Counted from the first letter of the stretch, positions 39,791 through 48,129 are shown. The stretch is DNA of 51,644 bases from Chloroflexota bacterium (GCA_012719135.1 JAAYAW010000041.1:1-51644); one strand, 5' to 3'. The notes: generated by a model from the sequence alone, not told the origin. Program-made: numbers and translations.

Positions 39791-40516
39791 ATGGCCAACA
39801 GAGATACCGGCAGGCCCACCCCACCTACTCCTTCGCGCCCGGCGCCTGCGTCGGCCAGGGGGGCGGCGCGCCTGGTAGCTGCCCTGCTGGTGGTCGCTGT
39901 GGCCGGCGTGGCGCTCCTGGGCCTGGACGAGACGGCGAGCATCCGTGGCCTGGCGGGGCTGCTGGGATCCCGCAGCGCCACCGTGGGCCTGCTGGCCGGG
40001 CACTGGCAGAACGATTCGGGCGCCACCTGCCCGGATGGCCTCACCGAGGCGGAGATCAACCTGGCGGTGGCGCGCGCCGTGGCCTACACGCTGCGGCAGA
40101 ACGGCATCGACGTCCAGGTGCTCCCCGAGTATGGCGCGCAGTTGAACGGCTTTCGCGCCCAGGCCTTTGTGGCGATACACGCCGATTCGTGCGTCGATCT
40201 CAGCGGCTTCAAGATCGCCCGGATGACCCACTCGGACGATCCTGAGGCCGAGGACCGCCTGGTGGAGATCCTCTACCGCACCTATGGGGATGCGACGGGC
40301 CTAGCGCCGCATCGCGATACCATTACGGACGATATGCGCGAATACCATGCTTTGCGCCGCATCTCTCCATCCACCCCCGGGGCGATTATCGAGATCGGCT
40401 TTATGGGGGGTGACCGGTACTTGCTGACCAATGAGCAGGATCTGGTGGCGGTGGGCATCGCCAATGGGATCATGACCTTTCTGGACGAACCCGGGAGCGC
40501 GGCGGCCGGCGAGTGA
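39791..40516 (+). CDS. N-acetylmuramoyl-L-alanine amidase-like protein (Amidase_3)
   Basis: A 241-residue membrane-anchored zinc amidase expected to cut the bond between muramic acid and the stem peptide of peptidoglycan. A Pro-rich cytoplasmic start precedes one helix (27-45). Zinc ligands are His71 in LAGHWQND, a Glu in TEAEINLA (86 or 88) and His130 in VAIHADSC. The catalytic Glu is in IIEIGFMGG near residue 203. GLLAGHW replaces the common DPGHGG. It is followed 16 bp later by mtnA in the same transcript. The promoter sits so close that the mRNA may be leaderless. Confidence 0.82.
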   Translation: MANRDTGRPTPPTPSRPAPASARGAARLVAALLVVAVAGVALLGLDETASIRGLAGLLGSRSATVGLLAGHWQNDSGATCPDGLTEAEINLAVARAVAYTLRQNGIDVQVLPEYGAQLNGFRAQAFVAIHADSCVDLSGFKIARMTHSDDPEAEDRLVEILYRTYGDATGLAPHRDTITDDMREYHALRRISPSTPGAIIEIGFMGGDRYLLTNEQDLVAVGIANGIMTFLDEPGSAAAGE

Positions 40517-40532
40517 TCGGGAGAGGGGTGGG

Positions 40533-41597
40533 ATGCAGGTTCAGGGTGTAGACTATCGTACGGTGACGCTGGTAGGGCATACCGTCCGCATGATAAACCA
40601 GCCACTCATCCCGTACCGGTTCGAGTTGGTGGATCTGCCCACACACCGGCATACGGCGCAGGCCATTCGCGATATGGTGGTGCGCGGGGCCGGGGCGATC
40701 GGCGCCGCGGCGGGCTACGGCATGGCCCAGGTGGCGCTGGAGGCGCCTGAAGGCGCCGGTTTCGCGGCCTACGTCTGCGAGGGGGCCGCCACGCTGCGCG
40801 CTACGCGGCCGACGGCGCAGGACCTGTTCTATGCGGTGGCGCGCGTACAGGGCGCCATAGACGGCGCGGGATCGGTCCCTGCGGCACGCCGCGCAGCCGT
40901 GGAGGCGGCGCAAGCGCTCGCCGACGAGAATGCTGCGGCGGGGGAAGCCATCGGGCGCATCGGTGCTGAGCGAATCCCCGATGGGGCGCGGGTCCTCACG
41001 CACTGCAATGCTGGCTGGCTGGCCTTTGTGGATTGGGGCAGCGCCTTGGCGCCGATCTATTGCGCCGCCCGCTCGGGCAAGCGCGTCAGCGTCTATGTCG
41101 ATGAGACCAGGCCGCGCAGCCAGGGGGCTCGGCTCACCGCCTGGGAATTGGAGGGCGAGGGCATTCCCCACGTGGTGATCGCCGACAACGCCGCTGGGTA
41201 CCTGATGCAGCGGGGGATGGTCGATCTGGTGATCGTGGGGGCGGATCGGGTGGCCGCCAACGGCGACATCGCGAACAAGATCGGCACCTACGAAAAGGCC
41301 CTCTGCGCCGCGGATAGCGGCGTACCGTTCTACGTCGCTGCCCCCTGGAGCACCGTGGATCCCGCCTGCCCGGATGGCTCGCGGATCCCAATAGAGGAGC
41401 GGGATCCGGACGAGGTTCTGCTGCTCACCGGGCTGGATCCGGAGGGCCGCCCCGTAAGCATACAGCATGCGCACGCGGGGGCACGGGCCCTCAACCCGGC
41501 CTTTGACATCACCCCGGCCCGGCTGATCCAGGCGATCATCACCGAACGCGGTATCTACGCGCCCGGTGAACTCCCGCTGGGCCCTCTCCAGACATAG
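40533..41597 (+). CDS. mtnA: S-methyl-5-thioribose-1-phosphate isomerase
   Basis: A 354-residue enzyme of methionine salvage that turns methylthioribose-1-phosphate into methylthioribulose-1-phosphate. It belongs to the eIF-2B-like fold. RGAGAIGAAAGYG (51-63) binds the substrate phosphate. The catalytic Cys158 lies in LTHCNAGWLA and Asp238 in IVGADRVAANGD, then NKIGTY. All are at family positions, so it is not an eIF-2B regulatory homologue. GAGAGGGGTGGG precedes the ATG. Its 3' end overlaps convergent rfbC by 43 nt. No other salvage gene is nearby. Confidence 0.94.
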   Translation: MQVQGVDYRTVTLVGHTVRMINQPLIPYRFELVDLPTHRHTAQAIRDMVVRGAGAIGAAAGYGMAQVALEAPEGAGFAAYVCEGAATLRATRPTAQDLFYAVARVQGAIDGAGSVPAARRAAVEAAQALADENAAAGEAIGRIGAERIPDGARVLTHCNAGWLAFVDWGSALAPIYCAARSGKRVSVYVDETRPRSQGARLTAWELEGEGIPHVVIADNAAGYLMQRGMVDLVIVGADRVAANGDIANKIGTYEKALCAADSGVPFYVAAPWSTVDPACPDGSRIPIEERDPDEVLLLTGLDPEGRPVSIQHAHAGARALNPAFDITPARLIQAIITERGIYAPGELPLGPLQT

Positions 41598-42130
41598 TCT
41601 CTCGCGATGTCGCGCAGGCTCGGCAGCACCTTGTCCTTGTCCGAAAGGATCGGGTCAGCGATAGGCCACGGGACTGCCAGCTCCGGATCGTTCCAGAGCA
41701 CGCCACGCTCATCGTTGGGCGCATAGTAGCCGTTCACCTTGTAGAGAAAGTCCGCGCTCTCGCTCAGGACGCAAAAGCCGTGGGCGAAACCCGCGGGGAT
41801 GTAGAACTGGCGCTTGTTCTCGGCCGAAAGAACCACGGCCACGTGCTGGCCAAAGGTGGGCGAGCCGAAGCGGACGTCCACGGCCACGTCCCAGACCTCG
41901 CCGACCACCACCCGCACCAGCTTGGACTGGCCGGGAGGCGTCTGGTAATGGAGGCCGCGCAACGTTCCCCGGCACGATCGTGAGTGGTTGTCCTGCACAA
42001 AGCGGTCGGTGATTCCGAGCTCTGCCAGGGCGCGGTCGTTGTAGCTCTCAAAGAAAAAGCCGCGCCGGTCCTCAAAGACACGCGGCTCCAGGATATACAC
42101 GCCCTCCAGGGCGGTTTCGATCCGTCGCAT
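41555..42130 (-). CDS. rfbC: dTDP-4-dehydrorhamnose 3,5-epimerase
   Basis: A 191-residue cupin-fold epimerase, the third step of dTDP-L-rhamnose synthesis. The catalytic His61 lies in LRGLHYQ. GRCR-like substrate contacts come from SRSCRGTLRG, and FAHGFCVLS plus VNGYYAPNDERG, with the catalytic Tyr, complete the site. The N-terminal block FEDRRGFFFESYN is typical. The length is normal. It works with rmlD at 6137-6979, though the two are unlinked. It has its own TTGACA-17-TACATT promoter and overlaps mtnA tail to tail. Confidence 0.95.
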   Translation of the reverse strand: MRRIETALEGVYILEPRVFEDRRGFFFESYNDRALAELGITDRFVQDNHSRSCRGTLRGLHYQTPPGQSKLVRVVVGEVWDVAVDVRFGSPTFGQHVAVVLSAENKRQFYIPAGFAHGFCVLSESADFLYKVNGYYAPNDERGVLWNDPELAVPWPIADPILSDKDKVLPSLRDIARDYVWRGPSGSSPGA

Positions 42131-42150
42131 GGCTTCCCCCGCAAATCTAC

Positions 42151-42178
42151 TTGTGAGCGCGTGCGCTCTGGCGATAAT
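42151..42178 (+). promoter_or_regulatory. Possible promoter of the DUF362 gene
   Basis: TTGTGA (42151-42156) and GATAAT (42173-42178) are 16 bp apart on the plus strand. The -10 overlaps the -10 of the rfbC promoter on the other strand. Confidence 0.5.
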
Positions 42179-42204
42179 GTAGGCGCGCAGGCTTGAGCTG
42201 TCAA
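42176..42204 (-). promoter_or_regulatory. Promoter of rfbC
   Basis: On the minus strand a consensus TTGACA (42199-42204) and TACATT (42176-42181) are 17 bp apart, 46 bp before the rfbC ATG. Confidence 0.75.
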
Positions 42205-43724
42205 TGCGTCATCACAGGAGGGGCGAGATCGTTACTCCCACCGTCAGCATCCGGCGCTGGACCCGCTTTGAGGACGTGGCCGGCATCCTCGCCGAACTAC
42301 TCAATGATCTGTACGGCGGGCGCCCGCCCGTGGCCCCCGGGGCCACCATCGTGATCAAACCCAATATCACCGCGAACGCACCCTCCTCCAGTGGGGGAAC
42401 CACGCATGTGGAACTTGTAGAGGCCCTGGTGGAGCGGGCCAAAGGGTGGCACCCCGGGCGCCTGGTGGTGGCCGAGGGCACCGCTGCCTACGGCGCCACC
42501 CATGCCAGCGCCTTTCCCGCGGGAGGCTGGCGCGAGATGGCCGAACGGCAGGGGGTGGAACTCTACAACCTGGAGGCGGGCGAGCATCGGCTGGTCCCGC
42601 TGGGCCGGCCTCGTTACCCGCACCCTTTGCCGATCTCTCGACTGGTGTTGGAGGCGGACCTGTACATCTCGGTGCCGTTGCTCAAGACGCACATCTCCGC
42701 GGATTACACCGTGGCGCTCAAGAACAGCTTTGCCCTGACGCCGCAGGTGAACCGTACAGAGATACACCGGCAGTACCTGCTCGAGGAGGCCCTGGCGGAC
42801 ATTAACCGGATCCGGCCGGCGGATCTGGTGGTCGTCGACGGCTGGGACGGCGCCGAGGGGATCGCCGGCGGTACCGACTTTAGGCGCCCGGCGGGGGCGC
42901 GCACCATGCTGGCGGGCAACGATCCCGTGGCGGTGGACGTCATGTCGCGCCAGTTGATGGGCCTGAACCAGCGGACGCGCTACCTCCAGTGGGCGATTGA
43001 CGATGGCGTGGGCTGCGGGGATCTGGCGCGTATCGCCTGCCTGGGCGAAGAGCCCGCCGGGCTCTGCCATCCCTTTATGACGCCTGGCGACGAGCTTCGT
43101 CTCATCATGCCCGGCCTCACGCTCTGCGATGGGGATGCCTGCAGCGGGTGTCGCGTGGCTGTGCTCTCGTCGCTGCGCCGGGCGCGCCCGCCGCGGTTGC
43201 TTCGGCCGTTGACGGCCGTGTACGGTGAATACGAGGGCCCGATCTCCTCTGGAGGGACCGTGCTCGCGGTGGGCCAGTGCGCCGCCGAGCACGCCGGGCT
43301 GGGAGAGTATGTGCCTGGTTGCCCGCCAGATGCGGAAGCGGTCCACCGTGCGCTGCGCCGGATGGGCTGCCTGTGCGACCTCTGCCACGCGCCCGCGCTG
43401 GCTGCGCTCGAGGCACTGCCCGCGGCCGACCTGGCGGACCTGCGCGTCACCGCTGCGGGTGACACGGTTTTCGTTGGGCCGGATGCCGATCCGACCCGCC
43501 GCCATCGGGTACTCGTGGTGGGCGCGTGCTCGGAGAGCTATGCTCGAACTGTTCTGGATCGCGCGCCCTCTCTCGGCATGGACCCGGAGCGCGACGTTGC
43601 CTTTGTGGCGGGTTGCCCGCCCGCGGCGGAGGAGATCCGCCGCGCCCTGGTGTGCCTGCTGAGCGGGTCAGGGCACGGCCCTGGTACGGAGCGGGAGACC
43701 GCGAACCCGCAAGGAGAGGCCTGA
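42204..43724 (+). CDS. DUF362 protein with Cys-rich PGCPP repeats
   Basis: A 506-residue protein. Residues ~15-290 are a DUF362 domain: IVIKPNIT, VVAEGTAAYGATHASAF, ISVPLLKTHISADYTVALKNSFAL, and a DPVAVDVMSRQLMG block. The C-terminal third holds Cys clusters: CDGDACSGC, VPGCPPDAEAVHRALRRMGCLCDLC and AGCPPAAEEIRRAL. PGCPP followed by a helix is what binds a 4Fe-4S cluster in NuoB and hydrogenase small subunits, so an iron-sulfur role is likely. The start is given at ATG 42204. AGGAGGGG lies inside the frame at 42216-42223, before an ATC at 42228. It is followed by a methyltransferase 3 bp after the stop. Confidence 0.72.
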   Translation: MRHHRRGEIVTPTVSIRRWTRFEDVAGILAELLNDLYGGRPPVAPGATIVIKPNITANAPSSSGGTTHVELVEALVERAKGWHPGRLVVAEGTAAYGATHASAFPAGGWREMAERQGVELYNLEAGEHRLVPLGRPRYPHPLPISRLVLEADLYISVPLLKTHISADYTVALKNSFALTPQVNRTEIHRQYLLEEALADINRIRPADLVVVDGWDGAEGIAGGTDFRRPAGARTMLAGNDPVAVDVMSRQLMGLNQRTRYLQWAIDDGVGCGDLARIACLGEEPAGLCHPFMTPGDELRLIMPGLTLCDGDACSGCRVAVLSSLRRARPPRLLRPLTAVYGEYEGPISSGGTVLAVGQCAAEHAGLGEYVPGCPPDAEAVHRALRRMGCLCDLCHAPALAALEALPAADLADLRVTAAGDTVFVGPDADPTRRHRVLVVGACSESYARTVLDRAPSLGMDPERDVAFVAGCPPAAEEIRRALVCLLSGSGHGPGTERETANPQGEA

Positions 43725-43727
43725 GCG

Positions 43728-44546
43728 ATGGCCGAGACGCATGACTACCGACGGTATACTCGCGCGGCACGGGCGGCCTGGAACGAGGTGATGCCTCTTC
43801 ACCAGCGGGCGGCGCGCGCCCGGCTGGACCAGGCGTTTCTCCAGCCCGGGCACGTCCGGCTGGACGAGGACACCCGGCGAGCGCTGGAGCGGGCCGGCGT
43901 CTCCGGGCAGGCTGTAGCCCATCTCTGCTGCAACAACGGGGTCGAACTGCTTTCGATACGTAATCTCGGCGCCGGCCGGTGTGTTGGTTTTGACGTGTCC
44001 GACCTGGCGATCGACGAGGCCCGCGCGCGGGCGGCGTTGTGCTGTATCGACTGCGAGTTCGTGCACGCGGACGTATACGAGATTCCACCGGACTATGACG
44101 GGGCCTTTGACCGGGCCTTTATCAGCGCCGGGGCGCTGGGCTGGCTGCCCGACCTGCCGCGCTTTTTCGCGCGGGCCGCAGCCCTCCTCAGGCCGGGCGG
44201 CGTGCTCCTGATCCGTGAGATCCACCCGGTGGCCGAGATGCTCCCGTTCGATGGGGATCACGAACTGGATCCGCTGCGCATTCACGAGCCCTACTTTGTG
44301 CCCGAGCCCTATGTGGAGTACGGCGGGCTCGATTATGTCGGGGGGACGGCTTACGAGTCCGAGCTGCCCCAGTACTGGTTCGTACACACGCTGGGGGATA
44401 TCGTCACGGCGCTGGTCGAGAGCGGACTTGCGGTGTGCTATTTGGAGGAGCAGCCGCGCGATATCAGCGCCGGCCACCGGCGGCAGGCGAACAGCGGGGT
44501 CGCGATCCCCCTCAGCTACACCCTCCTGGCGAAAAAGGCGTGCTAG
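43728..44546 (+). CDS. Class I SAM-dependent methyltransferase
   Basis: A 272-residue Rossmann-type methyltransferase. Motif I is HLCCNNGVELLSI (about residues 64-76), where the usual D-GCG-G is replaced by LCCNNG. Motif II is VGFDVSDLAIDEARARA, and the acidic residue of FVHADVYEIP binds the adenine. RFFARAAALLRPGGVLLIRE is the conserved beta-5 segment. The C-terminal half has a His-rich active-site-like patch (IREIHPVAEM). The ATG is 3 bp past the DUF362 stop, so the genes are coupled. The substrate is unknown; an iron-sulfur partner suggests a cofactor or small-molecule modification. Confidence 0.83.
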   Translation: MAETHDYRRYTRAARAAWNEVMPLHQRAARARLDQAFLQPGHVRLDEDTRRALERAGVSGQAVAHLCCNNGVELLSIRNLGAGRCVGFDVSDLAIDEARARAALCCIDCEFVHADVYEIPPDYDGAFDRAFISAGALGWLPDLPRFFARAAALLRPGGVLLIREIHPVAEMLPFDGDHELDPLRIHEPYFVPEPYVEYGGLDYVGGTAYESELPQYWFVHTLGDIVTALVESGLAVCYLEEQPRDISAGHRRQANSGVAIPLSYTLLAKKAC

Positions 44547-44571
44547 ACGGGCGTGCGGGGCGCCGGAGCGT

Positions 44572-45306
44572 TCAGCCCGCGCCCGGCTCGTCCGGTATGG
44601 AGGGGGTGAGGGCGGGGAGGTCCGCCAGCCAGGCGGCACGGACCGCTTCGATGGTGCGGAGCCCCTCCGCCAGGCAGCGATCGAGAAAGGGCCCGATGGC
44701 GCCTTGGGCGAGCACCGATGTCTCCTGGCTCTCGTCATAGCTCTGCCAACCGCCCGGGCCGTACCAGGTGATCTGCTCGACCACGCGCTGGATCCGGCCG
44801 TAGCCATGGCCGCTCATGCGGACGGGGATAAAGATCTCAAAGGCTCGCAGCCCATCCTCGCCCGCGCCGCACTGCACCGCCACCTGCTCGCGCGCCTGCT
44901 CCAGCGTATCGGCATGGAGATTGGTGACGATTCGGCATCCGGCACGCCCCAGGGCCGTCAGCCGTACCAGGCTATCGCCCCAGACGTAGGCTTCCCAGTT
45001 CCCGCGGCCGATCTCGTACGCCACGACGCAATCGCCCTGCCTGCTCTCCTCCCAGCCGGAATCAGGCGTCGCGAGGCGGATGGCGCCCGCGGCGGGCAGC
45101 ATGCCGAGCAGGGCGCCCTGGATGGCCGTCTTGCCGGCGCCACCAGGCCGCGCGCCCACGAGAAAAGACGATCCCTGGACGATGCGCGCCAGCAGCCAGC
45201 AGGCCTGCGGCCGGCTCAACGTCCCGGCCTCCAGCAGGTCGATGACCGAGAGCATGCGGCCGCCGCGCTGGTTGCTCCGGTTGACGATATCGATAACGGG
45301 GTCCAT
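44572..45306 (-). CDS. Small secretion-ATPase-like P-loop protein
   Basis: A 244-residue P-loop ATPase. Walker A is GARPGGAGKTA near residue 53. NLHADTLEQAREQ resembles the His box (hANs-dA-rl) of PilT/VirB11/TadA hexameric ATPases. Only the ATPase core is present, without the N-terminal domain of those proteins. The start is taken at the ATG (45306), 5 nt after AAGGAG; an in-frame GTG lies two codons earlier. It follows the second enolase-like gene across a hairpin. No pilus or secretion genes are nearby, so a stand-alone or regulatory role is more likely. Confidence 0.65.
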   Translation of the reverse strand: MDPVIDIVNRSNQRGGRMLSVIDLLEAGTLSRPQACWLLARIVQGSSFLVGARPGGAGKTAIQGALLGMLPAAGAIRLATPDSGWEESRQGDCVVAYEIGRGNWEAYVWGDSLVRLTALGRAGCRIVTNLHADTLEQAREQVAVQCGAGEDGLRAFEIFIPVRMSGHGYGRIQRVVEQITWYGPGGWQSYDESQETSVLAQGAIGPFLDRCLAEGLRTIEAVRAAWLADLPALTPSIPDEPGAG

Positions 45307-45326
45307 CGGCACTCCTTGTTCACGAC

Positions 45327-45358
45327 AGGGCCGCCGCCCGGCTTCAGGCGGCGGCCCT
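45327..45358. terminator. Hairpin between enolase-like copy 2 and the ATPase gene
   Basis: A perfect 12-bp stem (45327-45338 with 45347-45358) with an 8-nt loop. On the minus strand, the direction of transcription, it lacks a T run; on the plus strand TTT follows. It may partly uncouple the ATPase from the enolase-like gene. Confidence 0.55.
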
Positions 45359-45371
45359 TTAGCGTACGGGA

Positions 45372-46649
45372 TCAGTCGCCGATCATCAGGCCCTTGGCCC
45401 CCGCGAATACGGCGCGCGAGCCCAGTTCCGCCTCGATCTGCGTAAAGCGGTTCCCCGTGTGGCCCAGGGCGCCTTCGCGGAGATGGCCGCAGTTCAGCCC
45501 CACGGTGTAATCAGCGATGGCGTCACCCTCGCCGCGGCTCTCGCACGGCATGACGCCCATGCCGTTATCGTAGCACAGCCGGACGGCGGCAAAGGCCTCG
45601 CTGATGGTGCCGATCTGGTTCACCTTGAGCAACATGGCGTCCGTGGCGCTCACCGCGGCGCCTGCCTTCACGCGCTCCGGGTTGGTGGTGTACAGATCAT
45701 CCCCAACGGTTTCGATGTGAGGCAGAGCCTTAGTGACTCGGGCGTGCCCCTCATAGTCGATTTCGTCCATCGGATCTTCGACGACCACAAAGGGATAGTT
45801 CGCCGTCATCCACTGGTACAGCTCGATGAGTTCGTCGGGCGTCTTGGGCTCGGCGGAGAACAGGCCCACGAACTGGCCCTTGTCCTTTTCCCAGTACGTG
45901 CCCGCAGCGACGTCCACCTGGATCCCGATTCTGCCCTCGCCGACCTTTTCGATGGCCCTGGCCATCACCTCCCAGAACTCTTTGTCGTGCTGGATGGCGC
46001 CCACGGGCAGGAACAGGAAGCCGTCTCGCCCGCTGACGCCCCACTTTTCGTGCATCATCTGAGCGTAGACCCTGGATACCTGCCAGGCCGCGTACTGGGC
46101 TTCGGTAAACGTGTCATAGCCATAGCACAGGAAAGAGTAGCTGGGCTTGCCGCCCGATTCGCTGCCGCCGCCGCCGTACCGGTCGCTGCCCACCATGGCG
46201 ATGGTGCCCGCCACGGGCAGGCGCACGGCGTTCACGCCGCCGATGTGCTGGTACAGTGGGATGCCCAGCGAGGCGGCGCCTGCACGCAGCACAGCCGCCG
46301 ACGTAGCGGCCGTGGCATTGCCACCGATGTTGGTCTTCATCGGGCTGGGATCCAGCGCGATGATCGCGTCATCCACGAGCGTCTGGTTGGAGGCGTCAAG
46401 CCCCATGATCGCGGGGGCGATCAGGGTATCGACCTTTTCCACGGCCTTGAGCACGCCCTTGCCGCCCCAGCGCGTGCCGCCATCGTACGCGAACTGCACC
46501 TCGTGTACGCCCACCGATACGCCTGCCGTAGCCACCGCTACACCTGTGGCGCCGTTCCGGGTGGTGACACGAACCTCAACCCCCGGGTGTCCCCGGTCCG
46601 AGTGGATCTGCCGCGCCTTTACCGAAGCGATGAGTGATCCGTCCCCCAT
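45372..46649 (-). CDS. Enolase-like protein, copy 2 (non-canonical active site)
   Basis: A 425-residue paralogue of the protein at 26777. Metal ligands Asp246, Glu291 (VEDP) and Asp317 (VGDDLY) align, and Lys342 in KVNQIGT matches the catalytic base Lys345. As in copy 1, the NGGxHA and GDEGGFAP blocks are absent. HRSGETED is replaced by CESRGEGD and the Lys396 equivalent is Arg391. The mobile loop reads AGVSVGVHE rather than SGASTG, so copy 2 also lost the Thr of STG. It is preceded by glycerate kinase copy 2 and followed by a P-loop ATPase. AAAGGA precedes the ATG. Substrate uncertain. Confidence 0.8.
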   Translation of the reverse strand: MGDGSLIASVKARQIHSDRGHPGVEVRVTTRNGATGVAVATAGVSVGVHEVQFAYDGGTRWGGKGVLKAVEKVDTLIAPAIMGLDASNQTLVDDAIIALDPSPMKTNIGGNATAATSAAVLRAGAASLGIPLYQHIGGVNAVRLPVAGTIAMVGSDRYGGGGSESGGKPSYSFLCYGYDTFTEAQYAAWQVSRVYAQMMHEKWGVSGRDGFLFLPVGAIQHDKEFWEVMARAIEKVGEGRIGIQVDVAAGTYWEKDKGQFVGLFSAEPKTPDELIELYQWMTANYPFVVVEDPMDEIDYEGHARVTKALPHIETVGDDLYTTNPERVKAGAAVSATDAMLLKVNQIGTISEAFAAVRLCYDNGMGVMPCESRGEGDAIADYTVGLNCGHLREGALGHTGNRFTQIEAELGSRAVFAGAKGLMIGD

Positions 46650-46668
46650 GTGTGTATCCTTTCTGCAC

Positions 46669-48129
46669 TCAGCCTGGGCCCATTACCAGGGCAACGGTTA
46701 GGTCGTTCATGCTGATGTTGCGTGTGGCGATCACGCCCGAATCCAGGCTCAAAAGCGCTCGTGTGGTATCATGGCGCCTCAGAGCTTCCGCCACATTCAC
46801 TCCTCGTTCGCTCGCCTCCTTCATGGTCTCACCATCGACGATGCCGCCTGCCAGCGAGGGAATTCCCTCGCATCCCGGCACCAGCTGAGTGCCGGGGCCG
46901 TCGGTTCCATCGCTATCCACTGAGCCGATTACCACGCGTTCGCTGCCAGCGATGTGCGTCGCCGCCGCGAGAGCATGCTCCTGGTTGCGCCCCCCGATGC
47001 CGTTCTCTTTGCCCACCGTCACGATCATCTCGCCACCGTTGATCAGGACGCACGGCGCGCGATAGGCCGGCTCCTGCCCGGAGGCGATGGCCAGAGCACG
47101 GGCGGCGCTCTCACGGGCGTATGCGCTGGCCTCATTGTGCATCGGGGTTCCCAGAATGTGCGCCTCGTAGCCCAGCTCCCTTGCCCGGGCGGTCGCGCTG
47201 GGAAGCATCCCGATCCGCTCCGGCATGACACCGAATATCCGCTCTCCCCGCGCCTCGAACTCGGCGCGCTTCATCGTCTCTTGCGCCGGGTCAGCCTGGG
47301 AGAGGTGCCGCCGAACCGCTTCGGGTGCCGCGTCCCAGGCGTCCCATTTATGGAGCATGGCCACGGCGTCCGCATAGGTGGAGCGATCGGGGAAAAAGTG
47401 CAGCCAGACGTTGGTGTCGATCAGCCAATCGTAGGTGCGGCAATCCCAGGCGATCAGGTGCACCACCCGCGCTCGGCGCAGGGCCCGGGTGACCTTGCCG
47501 CCCTTCATCTGATCCAGATGGTTCCGGATCGGGTTGAGGTCGCCGGTGGGGACGCCGCGCTCGATCTGCATCATGTGGGTGACGCGCCGGAGATCCTCGA
47601 GCGTCACCCCGGGCACCGGCAGCGTGAGCAGGCTGGAGACGCCGTTCCCCGCCAGGGTGAACACCAGGTCGCGCTCCGTGAGGGTTCCGGCCAGATCGAG
47701 GATGTGCTGGCAGCCGTCCAGGCAGCCCTGATCCGGCAGGGGATGCGCGCCGTACACCACCTGCACGCGGGTGCATTCCAGATCCTGCCCATGCTTGTCG
47801 ATGACAACGCCGCCCGTGAGCCGATCTCCCAGGGCGTGCTCAAAGGCAAGGGCCACGCGCTGGATGCCCTTGCCCGCCCCCACGACATAGATTCGCTCCA
47901 CGTCATCCAGGTCGATGACTTGGGGGCCCGTGGGCAGGCCCGCGGGGCATTCGGCCGGGGCAAAGTCGCCGTCCAGGATCAGCCGTGTACCCTCGCGCTG
48001 GAGGAGCGCACGCGTGTTGTTGTACGGGTCCGCTGCGCGCAGGCCCGCCTCCAGTATCTCCACCATGTCCCGGCGGCCGGGCACGTTGCCATGGGACGCT
48101 AGAGCCTCAGGGTTCATGATGCGCTGCAC
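46669..48129 (-). CDS. Glycerate 2-kinase (DUF4147/MOFRL family), copy 2
   Basis: A 486-residue paralogue of the kinase at 25241. It shares ASHGNVPGRR at the start, VVGAGKGIQRVALAFEHALGDRL, SVDSDGTDGPG and GIGGRNQEHALAAA. The SGGGSALL loop reads LAGNGVSSLL here. The GTG at 48129, 8 nt after GGAGG, is taken as start. It lines up with the paralogue, whereas the longer frame upstream does not. It is first in a transcript with enolase-like copy 2, the reverse gene order from the first module. A good promoter lies 50 bp upstream. Confidence 0.85.
   Translation of the reverse strand: MQRIMNPEALASHGNVPGRRDMVEILEAGLRAADPYNNTRALLQREGTRLILDGDFAPAECPAGLPTGPQVIDLDDVERIYVVGAGKGIQRVALAFEHALGDRLTGGVVIDKHGQDLECTRVQVVYGAHPLPDQGCLDGCQHILDLAGTLTERDLVFTLAGNGVSSLLTLPVPGVTLEDLRRVTHMMQIERGVPTGDLNPIRNHLDQMKGGKVTRALRRARVVHLIAWDCRTYDWLIDTNVWLHFFPDRSTYADAVAMLHKWDAWDAAPEAVRRHLSQADPAQETMKRAEFEARGERIFGVMPERIGMLPSATARARELGYEAHILGTPMHNEASAYARESAARALAIASGQEPAYRAPCVLINGGEMIVTVGKENGIGGRNQEHALAAATHIAGSERVVIGSVDSDGTDGPGTQLVPGCEGIPSLAGGIVDGETMKEASERGVNVAEALRRHDTTRALLSLDSGVIATRNISMNDLTVALVMGPG

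Noticed and set aside
45372-46649. Calling this gene plain eno (phosphopyruvate hydratase)
   Set aside because: The general-acid and phosphate-binding residues of enolase are missing, so the standard name would overstate the evidence.
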